From: Gemmatimonadota bacterium
Lineage (GTDB): Bacteria > Latescibacterota > UBA2968 > GCA-2709665
Direction of reading: 5' to 3'
Length of the DNA stretch: 32,397 nt
NCBI GenBank assembly: GCA_028874335.1
Contig: JAPPJY010000026.1
Location: 1 to 32,397 of the forward strand
Shown piece after piece: positions 15,557-24,088 of the stretch; position 1 is the first letter of the stretch, and every line of letters starts with the position of its first letter. The notes beneath the pieces were generated by a model. That model was not told the DNA's origin. It worked only from the letters and a program-made list of their open reading frames with translations, and did not search any database. The position numbers and the translations under genes were made by a program.

Positions 15557-17068
15557 TCACTCGAAAATCTCGAATTCGCCGTCCCGGACGATCAGCACGA
15601 TGGGGTTGTAAACCGCGTCGCCATCCGCGTTGAATGAGAATTGGCCAAGGATAGTATCCAGATCCCGGATACCCGCCATTGCGTCTCGAATCGCACTCGC
15701 ATCGGCTGAACCGGCAGTCGCGATCGCTTCCGCGAGAATATGAAGTGCGGCATAGGACTGCGCCGACCGGCGGCTGGCGTCAATATCGTATTTCGCCTCG
15801 AAATCCTCAACGAAGGCCTGGTTCCCCGGCGTGGCAGCCAGTCTGGTCCAACCTGTAAAGGTAATGACACCCTCGGCGGCTGCGCCCGCGGCCCGCACTT
15901 CATTCAAGGTCATCTCCAGAGTAATAAAGGGAACACCTGGGGGTACGCCCAGGCGACGGCCCTGAATCAGAATCTCAGACAGTTCTGCTGAAAGGGCCGA
16001 GACGAAGACGGCGTCCGGATTCAACGCGTTGATCCGTGTCAACTGTTCGGCAAAGGTGGTGTCGCCGGTCTCAAAAGTCTCCCTGGCCAGGATCTCGACT
16101 CCGTTTTCAGCGAGCGCACCGCTCAACGTCTCGTCGCTGCTCCGGGTGAAGACGTCGATCCGATCATATATCGTCGCCACTCTCTGATACCCGAGCTTCT
16201 CCCGCGTCTGCCGGATGCCGGCGGGCACCAGGACGTCCACGCTGAGCGCAACACGGAAGATAAAATCGCCGATCGCGCTCAGACCGGAGGCGCTCGAGGT
16301 CGAACTGAAAGCCACCACCCGATTCCGCTGCGCGATGGGAAAAACCTCTTTGGCCTCGGTTGAGAGGGTGGGGCCGAGAATGGCGGGAACGCCGTCCTGA
16401 TGAATGAGTTTGTTGAACGCTTCAATAGCGCTCTCTGGCGAGCTTCGAGAATCCTCGACAATAAACGCGATGCTCGCTTCGCCGAGTTGGGATGAGGCAT
16501 TGATCTCGTCGCGAGCGAGTTCAAAGCCGTTCTTCATCTCCAGCCCGCGTGGGGTGGTCACGGGCAGGACGATGCCAATCGCAATCTCACCACGGAGACC
16601 CACTGATGCTGGAAGGGACGAACCCGTCACGCGCGCGGTCTCGCCAACGGGCAGGTCAACCGTCACTTCATACCCGCCATTTATCGGAATACTCGACCAC
16701 GTCCCCAGCGGATCACCGTCCCGCATGGCACGGGCCCGGTAGTATCCGCTCACCCGGTCCCCCCGGATCTCTACCCGCGCCTGGCCATCCTCTTCGGTTG
16801 TGCCCGACCATTCGTAATCGGCCACCCGTCCTGAAACTGAACGCGCGAACCCGACGGAGACGCCGCTTACCGGATTCTCACCATGTGTCACGCGGGCTAC
16901 GACCAGAGCGACTTGGGTGTCTCCACCGCCAGCCAGTTTTCCCAATGGCTGGACGGTCTGATGGTCAGCCTCCAGTACTTGCGAGGTCGTCAGGCGTTCA
17001 CCCCCGCAACCCCAGGTTACGGTGGCCACAAGCGCAAACAAGAGCAGACCGCGAGCATTGGCAGTCAT
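15557..17068 (-). CDS. Lipoprotein: Ig-like domain + LivJ-type receptor (array member 3, type I)
   Basis: A 503-residue type I paralog. The lipobox is VTWGC (Cys21), then GGERLTTSQ, an Ig-like domain (NPVSGVSVGFARSVSGR, GYYRARAMRDGDPLGTWSSI) and a receptor domain (IAIGIVLPVTTP, KNGFELARDEIN, VAFSSTSSASGLSAIGDFIF). It ends with the family's shared VLIVRDGEFEIFE. GGAGGG precedes the ATG. It lies about 98 nt upstream of member 2, a spacing wide enough for its own regulation. Ligand unknown; members differ mostly in the receptor half. Confidence 0.87.
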   Translation of the reverse strand: MTANARGLLLFALVATVTWGCGGERLTTSQVLEADHQTVQPLGKLAGGGDTQVALVVARVTHGENPVSGVSVGFARSVSGRVADYEWSGTTEEDGQARVEIRGDRVSGYYRARAMRDGDPLGTWSSIPINGGYEVTVDLPVGETARVTGSSLPASVGLRGEIAIGIVLPVTTPRGLEMKNGFELARDEINASSQLGEASIAFIVEDSRSSPESAIEAFNKLIHQDGVPAILGPTLSTEAKEVFPIAQRNRVVAFSSTSSASGLSAIGDFIFRVALSVDVLVPAGIRQTREKLGYQRVATIYDRIDVFTRSSDETLSGALAENGVEILARETFETGDTTFAEQLTRINALNPDAVFVSALSAELSEILIQGRRLGVPPGVPFITLEMTLNEVRAAGAAAEGVITFTGWTRLAATPGNQAFVEDFEAKYDIDASRRSAQSYAALHILAEAIATAGSADASAIRDAMAGIRDLDTILGQFSFNADGDAVYNPIVLIVRDGEFEIFE

Positions 17069-17164
17069 TGCCAGCCCTCCGCTTTGGAGTCTACCTGCGA
17101 AACGAACCCGGAAGATCGGTTATTGGCATAGAGTGCGACTTCTGTGCAAGCACAAAACGTGCGT

Positions 17165-18703
17165 TCACTCGAAAATCTCGAACTTGCCACCACGCGCAAT
17201 CAGCACAACGGGATCGTAAACCGCATCGCCGTCGGCATTGAAAGAAAACCTGCCCAGAATCGTGTCCAGATCTCTGATGCCCGCCAATCTGTCTCGAATC
17301 GCGCCGGGATCCGTCGACCCGGACTCCGAGATTGCCGTGGCAAGAATATCGAGGGCGGCATAGGACTGTGCGGCCCAGTGATTGGGATCGGACCCGAATT
17401 CCGCTGTGTAGTTCTCGACGAATTCCCGGTTGCCAGGTGTCGTTGCCGTACGCACCCAACCTGTAAAGGTAATCGCGCCTTCCGCGGCTTCACCCGCGGC
17501 CTGCACATCATCTATCGTCAGTTCCGGAACAACAAACGGCACACTGAAGGGTATGCCGAGCCGTCGTCCCTCAACCAGGATCCGGACCCTGTGCGCCGGC
17601 GATATCCCCGAAACAAATACGGCGTCCGGGTTCAGCCCCGCAATACGGGTCAACTGTTCGACAAACGTGGAATCGCTCGTTTCAAACGTCTCCCTGACCA
17701 GAACCTCGACGTCCGCACCGGTCAACGCGCTATTCAGCGCCTCGTCGCTGGCCCGTGCAAAAAAATCGGTCTCATCCACCAATGTCGCCACCCGGCGATA
17801 GCCCAGTCTATCCTTTGTCTTTTCAATGCCACCGGGCACGAGTACGCCGAGACTGAGGCCGGCGCGGAAAATGTAGTCGCCGATTGCGCTCAGGCCGGGT
17901 ACGACCGATGTTGAACTGAATGCGACCACCTGGTTTTGCTGCGCGACGGGAAAGGCCGCGACGGCCCCGGTAGAAAGCGCCGGGCCGAGAATCACCGGTA
18001 CTCCGTCGTGATGAATCAGCTGGTCGAACGCTTCAACCGCGCCTTCCGCGGTGCCCCGGGAGTTCCCGACAATGAAAGAGATGGACGCTCCGCCCAGACG
18101 GGATGAACCGTTGATCACCGCACGGGCGAGTTCAAAGCCATTCATAATCGGCTGACTGAAGGGACGCTGCGTCTCTTCCCAGGGCAGCACCAGTCCGATC
18201 AGAATCTGCTCGGGTAGGCCTCCCGGCGTCAATCTCAATGAACCGGTCACACGGGACCTTTCACCGATCGGCAATTCAATCGTGGATTCGTATCCCGCGT
18301 TGATTGGAATGCTGGACCAGGAACCCAGTGCGGTCCCACCATGAATGGCCCGCGCCCTATAATAACCGCTCACACGGTTTCCCGCAATCTCGACGCGTGC
18401 GCGCCCTCGCACATCCGTCTCTCCGGACCACGCAAAATCCGCCTCCCGACCGGAGACAGATCGAGCGAACTCGACGGTGACGCCGCTCAGCGGCGCCTGA
18501 CCCTCACTGACGCGAACGATGACCGAGGCCTGTGCCATGTTTCCGTCCAAAGCGAGTTTGTCCGCCGCAGTCCCGACCGCGTCCTCCGCTTCCATAAGCT
18601 GCGACGTTGTCAGGCGTTCGCCGCCGCAACTCCAACTCACGCCTGTGATGAGCGCGAATACCAGCACACCCCGGATACTGTTGAACAAACCGGACCTCCA
18701 CAT
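17165..18703 (-). CDS. Lipoprotein: Ig-like domain + LivJ-type receptor (array member 4, type I)
   Basis: A 512-residue type I paralog with lipobox VSWSC (Cys26), GGERLTTSQ, an Ig-like domain (PLSGVTVEFARSVSGREADF, GYYRARAIHGGTALGSWSSI) and a receptor domain (ILIGLVLPWEET, NGFELARAVING, GAVAAFPVAQQNQVVAFSS). The frame is open to an ATG at 18787 inside the terminator hairpin. The ATG at 18703 is chosen because the signal peptide then begins a few residues before the hydrophobic core as in the other members; it has no good ribosome site, so the start is uncertain. A strong hairpin at 18758-18789 separates this gene from the upstream part of the array. Confidence 0.83.
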   Translation of the reverse strand: MWRSGLFNSIRGVLVFALITGVSWSCGGERLTTSQLMEAEDAVGTAADKLALDGNMAQASVIVRVSEGQAPLSGVTVEFARSVSGREADFAWSGETDVRGRARVEIAGNRVSGYYRARAIHGGTALGSWSSIPINAGYESTIELPIGERSRVTGSLRLTPGGLPEQILIGLVLPWEETQRPFSQPIMNGFELARAVINGSSRLGGASISFIVGNSRGTAEGAVEAFDQLIHHDGVPVILGPALSTGAVAAFPVAQQNQVVAFSSTSVVPGLSAIGDYIFRAGLSLGVLVPGGIEKTKDRLGYRRVATLVDETDFFARASDEALNSALTGADVEVLVRETFETSDSTFVEQLTRIAGLNPDAVFVSGISPAHRVRILVEGRRLGIPFSVPFVVPELTIDDVQAAGEAAEGAITFTGWVRTATTPGNREFVENYTAEFGSDPNHWAAQSYAALDILATAISESGSTDPGAIRDRLAGIRDLDTILGRFSFNADGDAVYDPVVLIARGGKFEIFE

Positions 18704-18757
18704 ATTCAAGGAAGTAATATGGGAAACGGGCAGAGGTTCGTCTTCCTCCAGATCGCA

Positions 18758-18789
18758 AAATGACAGGCAGCCTTCACTGCCTGTCATTT
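18758..18789 (-). terminator. Strong hairpin, probable intrinsic terminator
   Basis: A perfect 13-bp stem, AAATGACAGGCAG and CTGCCTGTCATTT, surrounds a 6-nt loop. On the minus strand it continues TTTTGCG, a short T-run. It lies between the decayed type II fragment and array member 4, so it should end transcripts coming from member 5 and make member 4 start a separate unit. Confidence 0.7.
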
Positions 18790-18966
18790 ATTCGGTCCCA
18801 ACCAGACGGGGCAGATCATCCTGACCGGTGAATCGCGGGAACACCCGAGTATCCGGACCAGGACTTCGCCTAAAACCAGTGCGGACGATCCCTGAACAAC
18901 GTTCCGATTTACCTCGAAAGAAATCGAAAACCGAATCCGATCCTCATGCCGATTGCCAACGGCGTA

Positions 18967-19410
18967 TCACGGCTCGAAACGATAGACCACGGGCAACTGC
19001 GCCGGATCTACAATGCTCGTGTCCGTGTGGTGGTAGATGTTCACACGCCCGGTGCCGCAGTCTCCAAACTCGTCACAGGTGAGTTCGCCGATGAGACCGG
19101 GAAAGCCGGCCGTGGCCCCCACCTCCGTGCGCAATGCGACGCGGTCTATGTATAACGTTCCGCCATCGGCCACCGCAACCGAGTTGATGGCGCTCAGAAG
19201 CAGCGCTGTGGCGTCGTACGAGTGCGCCCAGAACGGATTGGTATGGGTACCGCCGTAGATCGACTGGATTTCGGCGAGAACCGCGTCGCCGTCCTTGCCG
19301 GTGGCGATATTGACGTTTTCGCCGTGAACCGGGTATGGTCCGGGAAAAGGCGTCTGAAGCTTCCCGATCCTGTCTACGGACTCCCGGAACGACGACCTCC
19401 AGGGTCATGA
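18967..19410 (-). pseudogene. 5'-truncated type II lipoprotein receptor fragment
   Basis: On the minus strand the frame encodes the C-terminal third of a type II receptor: LQTPFPGPYPVHGENVNIAT, then FWAHSYDATALLLSAI, then CDEFGDCGTGRVNIYHH and PVVYRFEP before the stop. This matches the end of array member 2 (YWAHSYDATTLLLNAI, CDEFGDCGTGRINIYHH, PVVYRFVP). The signal peptide, Ig-like domain and first receptor lobe are absent. The upstream limit is near 19390-19410, where similarity is lost or shifts frame. It sits directly downstream of type I member 5, as member 2 sits downstream of type I member 3. Confidence 0.8.
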
Positions 19411-19435
19411 CTTCGAGAAACCGCGACACGAGAAC

Positions 19436-20953
19436 TTACTCGAACAACTCAAACGCACCGTCCTGAACAATCAGCACAATGGGATCGTAGACCGCGTCGC
19501 CGTCGGCGTTGAACGAGAACCGTCCCAGAATCGTGTCGACATCCCGGGTAGCGGCCATCGCATCCTTAATTGCGCTCGCGTTCGTCGATCCGGCGTCCAC
19601 GATAGCATCCGCGAGAATGTACAGCGAAGCGTAAGAGAGCGCGGCCCACGGTCCCGGTTCACTGTCGTTTTCTGTAATATAACTTTCAATGAAGGTCTGA
19701 TTCCCCGGCGTGGCAGCGTTGGTTGCCCAACTCGTAATGCTGATCACACGTTCCGCGGCGTCTCCGGCGGCGGCCACTTCATCCATCGTCATTTCGGGAA
19801 TAATGATGGGAATATCCGCGGGAATGCCAATTTCTCGCGCTTCAATCATAATCTGAATCATTTCCGCCGCCAGACACGAAACAAAGAGGGCGTGCGGATT
19901 CAACTCCTTGATGCTGTTCAACTGGTCCGTGAACGAAGTGTCTCCCGTTGCGAACGTCTCCCGGCTTAAAATCTCCACCTCGCCTTCCCCCAGGGAACTG
20001 CTTACCGCCTCATCCAGGCTACGGGAATAGACGTCGGCGTCGTCAACCATTGTCACGACCCGGCTAAACCCAAGTTTCTCCTGCAAGTCCTTGACAGCGC
20101 CCGGGACCAGCGTACCTACGTTGAGACCGGAGCGAAAGATATAATCGCCGATCGCGCTCAGGCCAACGGCGGTCGAGGTCGAACTGAATGCAAGGACCTC
20201 GTTCTGTTGGGCGATCGGGAACACTTCCTTTCCCACGGTCGAGATACCGGGGCCCAGGATAACGTCTACGCCGTCTTCGTTGATGAGTTTGTTGAACGCT
20301 GCAGTGGCGGCGTCGATCGTGCCCTCTGTATCCTCGACGATAAATTCGATACTTGCGCCGCCGAGTATCGAAGAATTGTTGATTTCTGCCTGAGCCAACT
20401 CGAAGCCTTCCATCGCCGGCAGGCCGTACACGTCCTGAGGACCCGTAAGCGGCATGGCCACGCCGATCGCGATTTTTGCGGGAAGTCCGCCGGGCGTCAG
20501 CGCGATCGAACCGGTTGCGTTTGCTTTTTCGCCAACCGGGAGTTCAACCGTCGACTGATATCCGCCGTTGACCGGTATGCTCAACCACGAACCGATCTCG
20601 CTGCCGTCCCGCATCGCCCGCGCCCGGTAATAGCCGGTCACCCCGGCGCCCGAGATCTCCACGTAAGCCTGACCGCGCGCATTGGTTGATCCCGACCATT
20701 CGAAACTGGCAGCGCGGCCTGAAACCGAACGCGTGAATTCTACCGTGACGCCACTGGCAGGCGTCTCGCCGTCCGTCACGTTGGCCACCACTACGGCCCG
20801 CGTCATGCCGTTGAAAGCATGCTTGCCCGCGGGTTGGCCGAACTGTTGCCCCGCCTCCGGAGTCTGCGACGTTGTCAGGCGTTCACGACCGCAACCCCAC
20901 GTCAGACTCGCTGCCACTACGAATACAAACATGTTGCGAACACGGCTGAACAT
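19436..20953 (-). CDS. Lipoprotein: Ig-like domain + LivJ-type receptor (array member 5, type I)
   Basis: A 505-residue type I paralog, first of the array on the minus strand. It has lipobox LTWGC (Cys21), GRERLTTSQ, an Ig-like domain (PASGVTVEFTRSVSGRAASF, GYYRARAMRDGSEIGSW) and a receptor domain (IAIGVAMPLTGP, GFELAQAEINNSS, STVGKEVFPIAQQNEVLAFSS). It is closest by eye to member 1 (both have PLTGPQ and EINNSS). GGGAGG is 8 nt upstream of the ATG. A candidate promoter (TTGCAC, 18-nt spacer, TTAAAT) lies about 180 nt upstream on the minus strand. Confidence 0.87.
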   Translation of the reverse strand: MFSRVRNMFVFVVAASLTWGCGRERLTTSQTPEAGQQFGQPAGKHAFNGMTRAVVVANVTDGETPASGVTVEFTRSVSGRAASFEWSGSTNARGQAYVEISGAGVTGYYRARAMRDGSEIGSWLSIPVNGGYQSTVELPVGEKANATGSIALTPGGLPAKIAIGVAMPLTGPQDVYGLPAMEGFELAQAEINNSSILGGASIEFIVEDTEGTIDAATAAFNKLINEDGVDVILGPGISTVGKEVFPIAQQNEVLAFSSTSTAVGLSAIGDYIFRSGLNVGTLVPGAVKDLQEKLGFSRVVTMVDDADVYSRSLDEAVSSSLGEGEVEILSRETFATGDTSFTDQLNSIKELNPHALFVSCLAAEMIQIMIEAREIGIPADIPIIIPEMTMDEVAAAGDAAERVISITSWATNAATPGNQTFIESYITENDSEPGPWAALSYASLYILADAIVDAGSTNASAIKDAMAATRDVDTILGRFSFNADGDAVYDPIVLIVQDGAFELFE

Positions 20954-21345
20954 GACGATCCCTCCCGATGCTGCGGGTTACCAACGAACAGAGCGCGAAA
21001 GCTGCATGCAAGGTCCTCGAATACCACCCACTGAAACTGCTTCCCGACCTGTTCACCATGATGATTGAAGAAACGTAATGAGACAGGCGACGAACGTACG
21101 TGCTTCAGCATTCGAACGGGTTGTAAGATTTAACCGTAATATTGAATATAAGTGCAATTTTCATGTTCACAAGGGCATGTCTGGGTTTCTCTCAAGAAAC
21201 CCCCCGAATTATTTCGCCGGAATTCGGGCGGTCAACATTTGAACCGTTACAATGTATCGTTCTTCGGTCCCGTCTCGAACGCCTTTCCTGTCAGGTATTG
21301 TCTCCCCGGTTTCCCGGCAGGCGCCCGGAAACCGCGGACGGTCGG
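20954..21345. other. Intergenic region: candidate promoter and hairpins
   Basis: No gene is supported. It holds a possible minus-strand promoter for the lipoprotein array (TTGCAC-18-TTAAAT, about 21128-21157, weak evidence). A perfect 8-bp hairpin GGGTTTCT-CTCA-AGAAACCC lies at 21183-21202. A hairpin just after the SulP stop (21308-21333) is listed separately. Confidence 0.4.
21308..21333 (-). terminator. Hairpin after the SulP gene
   Basis: GGTTTCC and GGAAACC arms enclose a GC-rich segment that can pair further (GGC/GCC), beginning 13 nt after the SulP stop codon on the minus strand. No T-run follows, so it may be a transcript 3'-end stabiliser rather than a classic terminator. Confidence 0.4.
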
Positions 21346-22968
21346 CTATATTCCGAGAATCCCTCGCGCGGCCTGGCGCGCCTGGTCCCGCGTTTCGACA
21401 ACGCGGTGTCTGGGCAGATTTTTCAGGATGCCGAGCGCGTTCAGGGTTCTCGGAACCAGGCCTGACAGTCCCATCACAATGCATTCGGTCTGCTCGCTTC
21501 TGGCGATATCCATGAGCTGCCCGATGACCATGGCTGCGCTGTCATCCAGGTACGTGGCCCCGGAAAAGTCGAAGATAACGACCTCGTGGTCCCTGATATC
21601 CGCGCCGATCACGCCCGCCAGCTTGTGGGAGGATGCCACGGTGAGACTTCCCCTGAGCGCCACCAGTCCCACGCGAGCCGAGTACGGACTGAAGGCGGAC
21701 ACGTCGACGTCCTCCTCCCCGGTAAAGAACGTCCGGTCCAGCAGCGGCACGGAGACCACGCTGTCCAGCTCCAGGCGTTCCAGCTGCCGCGCGTGTACCA
21801 TGCCCGCAACGATAAGGCCTATCGCTACGGCGGTCACCAGGTCGATAAAGACCGTGAGGCCCAGAGTAATCAACATCACCAGAAGGTGTTCCCGGCGCAG
21901 GCGGTGAATCCGCGAGAGAAGACGCCAGTCGACAATGTCCCATCCGACCTTGATCAGGATTCCGGCGAGTACTGCATGTGGAATCGGCTCCACATATCGT
22001 CCGAGGCCAAGCAGGAGACCGAGCATGAGTACCCCGTACAGCGCGCCCGATACCGGCGTCTCCCCTCCGGCGCGTATATTGGTTACGGTCCCGGTGGTCG
22101 ACCCTGCGCCCGGGAGACCGCCGAACAGTCCCGAAATCACATTGCCGATGCCCTGCCCCACCAGTTCCCGGCTCGGATTGTGCCTCGTACCGGTGAACGA
22201 GTCGGCAACCAGGGAGGTCAGGAGGCTGTCCACCGAGCCGAGCAGGGCGAGAACGAGCGCGGGCTCCAGCGCGTGCATCAGAAAGCCGGCCGAAGGCACC
22301 GTCAATCGCAGTTCCGGCAGTCCGGTCGGTATCCGGCCGATGACCGGCGCATCCACCAGCCAGAACACACCGAGCATGGTCCCCGCAACCAGAGCCAGCA
22401 GCGGGCCGGGCAGGTATCTGGCCAGCCTTCGGGGCCAGACCACGCCCACGCCAAGAGCAACGACCGCAATGGCCACCGCGTTGTAGTTCACGTTCTCGAT
22501 CGCATCGGACACCGCGCGGATCGTGCCGATCACACCGCCCGGCGCCGGGGCCGACCCGAGGAACGGAAGGATGTGAATCACCATGATGATGATGCCGATG
22601 CCGGACATGAATCCCGAAATCACCACGTGCGGCGTATACGCCACGAAACGGCCGATCCTCGAAAGGCCCAGCAACACCTGGAGCACTCCCGCCATGACCA
22701 CCACGGTCAGCGCTTCGGTGAGGTTGGACGTGTAGCTGGAGACAATGACCACGAGAGCCACGGTCATCGGCGCCGTAGGTCCCGAGATCTGGGTCCGCGT
22801 ACCGCCGAATACCGCCGCGAAGAAGCCGACCGCGATCGCTCCGTACATGCCGGCCGCCGCGCCCATGCCCGACGCAACCCCCAGCGCCAACGCGACCGGC
22901 AGCGCCACCACGGTTGCCGTGACGCCGCCGAAGATGTCCCCCCGGAGCGTTTGGTTGTCGTAATTCAT
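21346..22968 (-). CDS. SulP-family anion transporter with STAS domain
   Basis: A 540-residue SLC26/SulP carrier with about 12-14 membrane segments in residues 10-395. Family motifs are visible: ISGPTAPMT (61-69), GSVDSLLTS (244-252) and TRHNPSRELVGQGIGN (261-276). A cytoplasmic STAS domain spans about 430-535, with TYLDDSAAM at 472-480 at the usual phosphorylatable-serine loop. Members carry sulfate, bicarbonate or dicarboxylates; the substrate is not assigned here. GAGGAAA lies 9 nt upstream of the ATG. It is divergent from the GPP34 gene, and repeat copy C occupies the intervening control region. Confidence 0.92.
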   Translation of the reverse strand: MNYDNQTLRGDIFGGVTATVVALPVALALGVASGMGAAAGMYGAIAVGFFAAVFGGTRTQISGPTAPMTVALVVIVSSYTSNLTEALTVVVMAGVLQVLLGLSRIGRFVAYTPHVVISGFMSGIGIIIMVIHILPFLGSAPAPGGVIGTIRAVSDAIENVNYNAVAIAVVALGVGVVWPRRLARYLPGPLLALVAGTMLGVFWLVDAPVIGRIPTGLPELRLTVPSAGFLMHALEPALVLALLGSVDSLLTSLVADSFTGTRHNPSRELVGQGIGNVISGLFGGLPGAGSTTGTVTNIRAGGETPVSGALYGVLMLGLLLGLGRYVEPIPHAVLAGILIKVGWDIVDWRLLSRIHRLRREHLLVMLITLGLTVFIDLVTAVAIGLIVAGMVHARQLERLELDSVVSVPLLDRTFFTGEEDVDVSAFSPYSARVGLVALRGSLTVASSHKLAGVIGADIRDHEVVIFDFSGATYLDDSAAMVIGQLMDIARSEQTECIVMGLSGLVPRTLNALGILKNLPRHRVVETRDQARQAARGILGI

Positions 22969-23054
22969 TGTATCGTTTCCTCAGGAATCCGGGAAAGACG
23001 ATCCATGCCCGTGCTGCGCGACAGGCTTGACATAACCCCCACGTACCTTATCAT

Positions 23055-23251
23055 TAACCTTGATTCGTAAGTCTTCGACGACGTTAATTCGAATATGTGC
23101 TATTTAATAAAGGCGATTAGAAGGCTGATTACCAGGATACACCAGGTCACTGGCCGTGAAGGGAAAAAACGTCTTTCCATACGTCGATAACGCCCTGTTT
23201 CGGAGGGTTTTATCGCGTCGCCGCGTTGCTTTTTTTTCGGATTGAGGTTAA
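23055..23251 (+). mobile_element. 197-bp interspersed element, copy C
   Basis: Full-length copy, same length as copies A and B. Its ends are the most symmetrical: ATTAACCTTGATTCG on the left against CGGATTGAGGTTAAT on the right. It fills most of the 321-bp region between the divergently transcribed SulP gene (start 22968) and GPP34 gene (start 23290), so it may bring or disturb promoter elements. It has a T8 run close to the right end. Confidence 0.9.
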
Positions 23252-23289
23252 TGTTGAACATCTACTTCCAATCAGGAAAGGAACTGACG

Positions 23290-23946
23290 ATGCTGAGATT
23301 CCCCGAAGAACTCATGCTTCTCATACTCGACGACGACAACGGCAGATTCGCCCGAGTGCCGGATCAGTCCCTGCGATATGCGCTTGCCGGCGGGGTGCTG
23401 ATGGACCTGGCCATGGAAAACCGAATCGACACCGATCCGGACCGGCTGGTCCTGGTGGACTCGACCCCCGTTCAGGACAGCCTTCTCGATCCCACGCTCG
23501 CCGACATTTCGCAGGCTGACGAAACCCGCGACGCGCGCTTCTGGGTGGAACGGACCGCTATTCGCAGCGCCGCGGGCATTCGCGAGACGTCTCTTGACCG
23601 GCTGGTTGAAAAGGGCATCCTCGAACGCCGGGACGACCGGTTTCTGTGGGTCTTCCGGTCGCGGCGATACCCGTCCGTGGACGATCAGGCCGAGCGGGAA
23701 GTCAAGCTCAGGATTATGGAGATCCTGTTCAGCGACCAGATTCCCGACCCCCGCGACGTGGTGATCATCAGCCTGGCGCACGCCTGCAACCTGTTCAGTC
23801 AGATTCTGTCGTCAAGAGAACTGGCGCGCGTTGCCCCCCGCATCAACCAGGTGAGGAAGCTCGATCTGATCGGCCAGGCAACGTTTCGGGCGATCACGGA
23901 GATCGAACTCTCGCTCGCCCTCGCGGTGCAGATGCGGCCGTATTAG
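23290..23946 (+). CDS. GPP34-family protein
   Basis: A 218-residue protein of the GPP34 (Golgi phosphoprotein 3-like) family, named for eukaryotic PI4P-binding Golgi proteins but also found in bacteria. Typical features are the start LRFPEELMLLILDDDNGRF, the YALAGGVLMDLAMENRI helix, LDRLVEKGILERRDDRFLWVF and the later helices RDVVIISLAHACNLF. Its bacterial role is not established; peripheral membrane or lipid binding is presumed. The start chosen is the ATG at 23290 with AGGAAAGGA upstream; an ATG at 23251 overlaps the end of repeat copy C and is less likely. Confidence 0.85.
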   Translation: MLRFPEELMLLILDDDNGRFARVPDQSLRYALAGGVLMDLAMENRIDTDPDRLVLVDSTPVQDSLLDPTLADISQADETRDARFWVERTAIRSAAGIRETSLDRLVEKGILERRDDRFLWVFRSRRYPSVDDQAEREVKLRIMEILFSDQIPDPRDVVIISLAHACNLFSQILSSRELARVAPRINQVRKLDLIGQATFRAITEIELSLALAVQMRPY

Positions 23947-24050
23947 CAGCCCGTTGAAAAAGCCCATCCGGGCTACGGCCGGCCCTTGCGGTCGAAATAC
24001 CGCGTTGCTCGGCCTCGCCTGCAGAGCGACTTTCTCAACGGACTGTTAGC
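23946..24050. repeat. Imperfect inverted-repeat element between convergent genes
   Basis: The left arm CAGCCCGTTGAAAAAGCC (23949-23966) and right arm GACTTTCTCAACGGACTG (about 24029-24046) are inverted repeats with 15 of 18 positions paired; the three mismatches become G-U pairs in a minus-strand RNA. About 62 bases lie between. Sequences of this type (CCGTTGAAAAAG near gene ends) recur in many bacterial genomes as extragenic elements. Placed between the convergent GPP34 and NCS2 genes it could serve as a two-way transcription stop. Confidence 0.65.
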
Positions 24051-24088
24051 GTCCCTTCCGCCCGGTCGTTCAGCGTCGCTCGCCGATA

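Noticed and set aside
21586..23070. A 494-codon open frame on the plus strand across the SulP gene
   Set aside because: Antisense to a clear SulP transporter, and low-complexity Arg/His/Gln composition.
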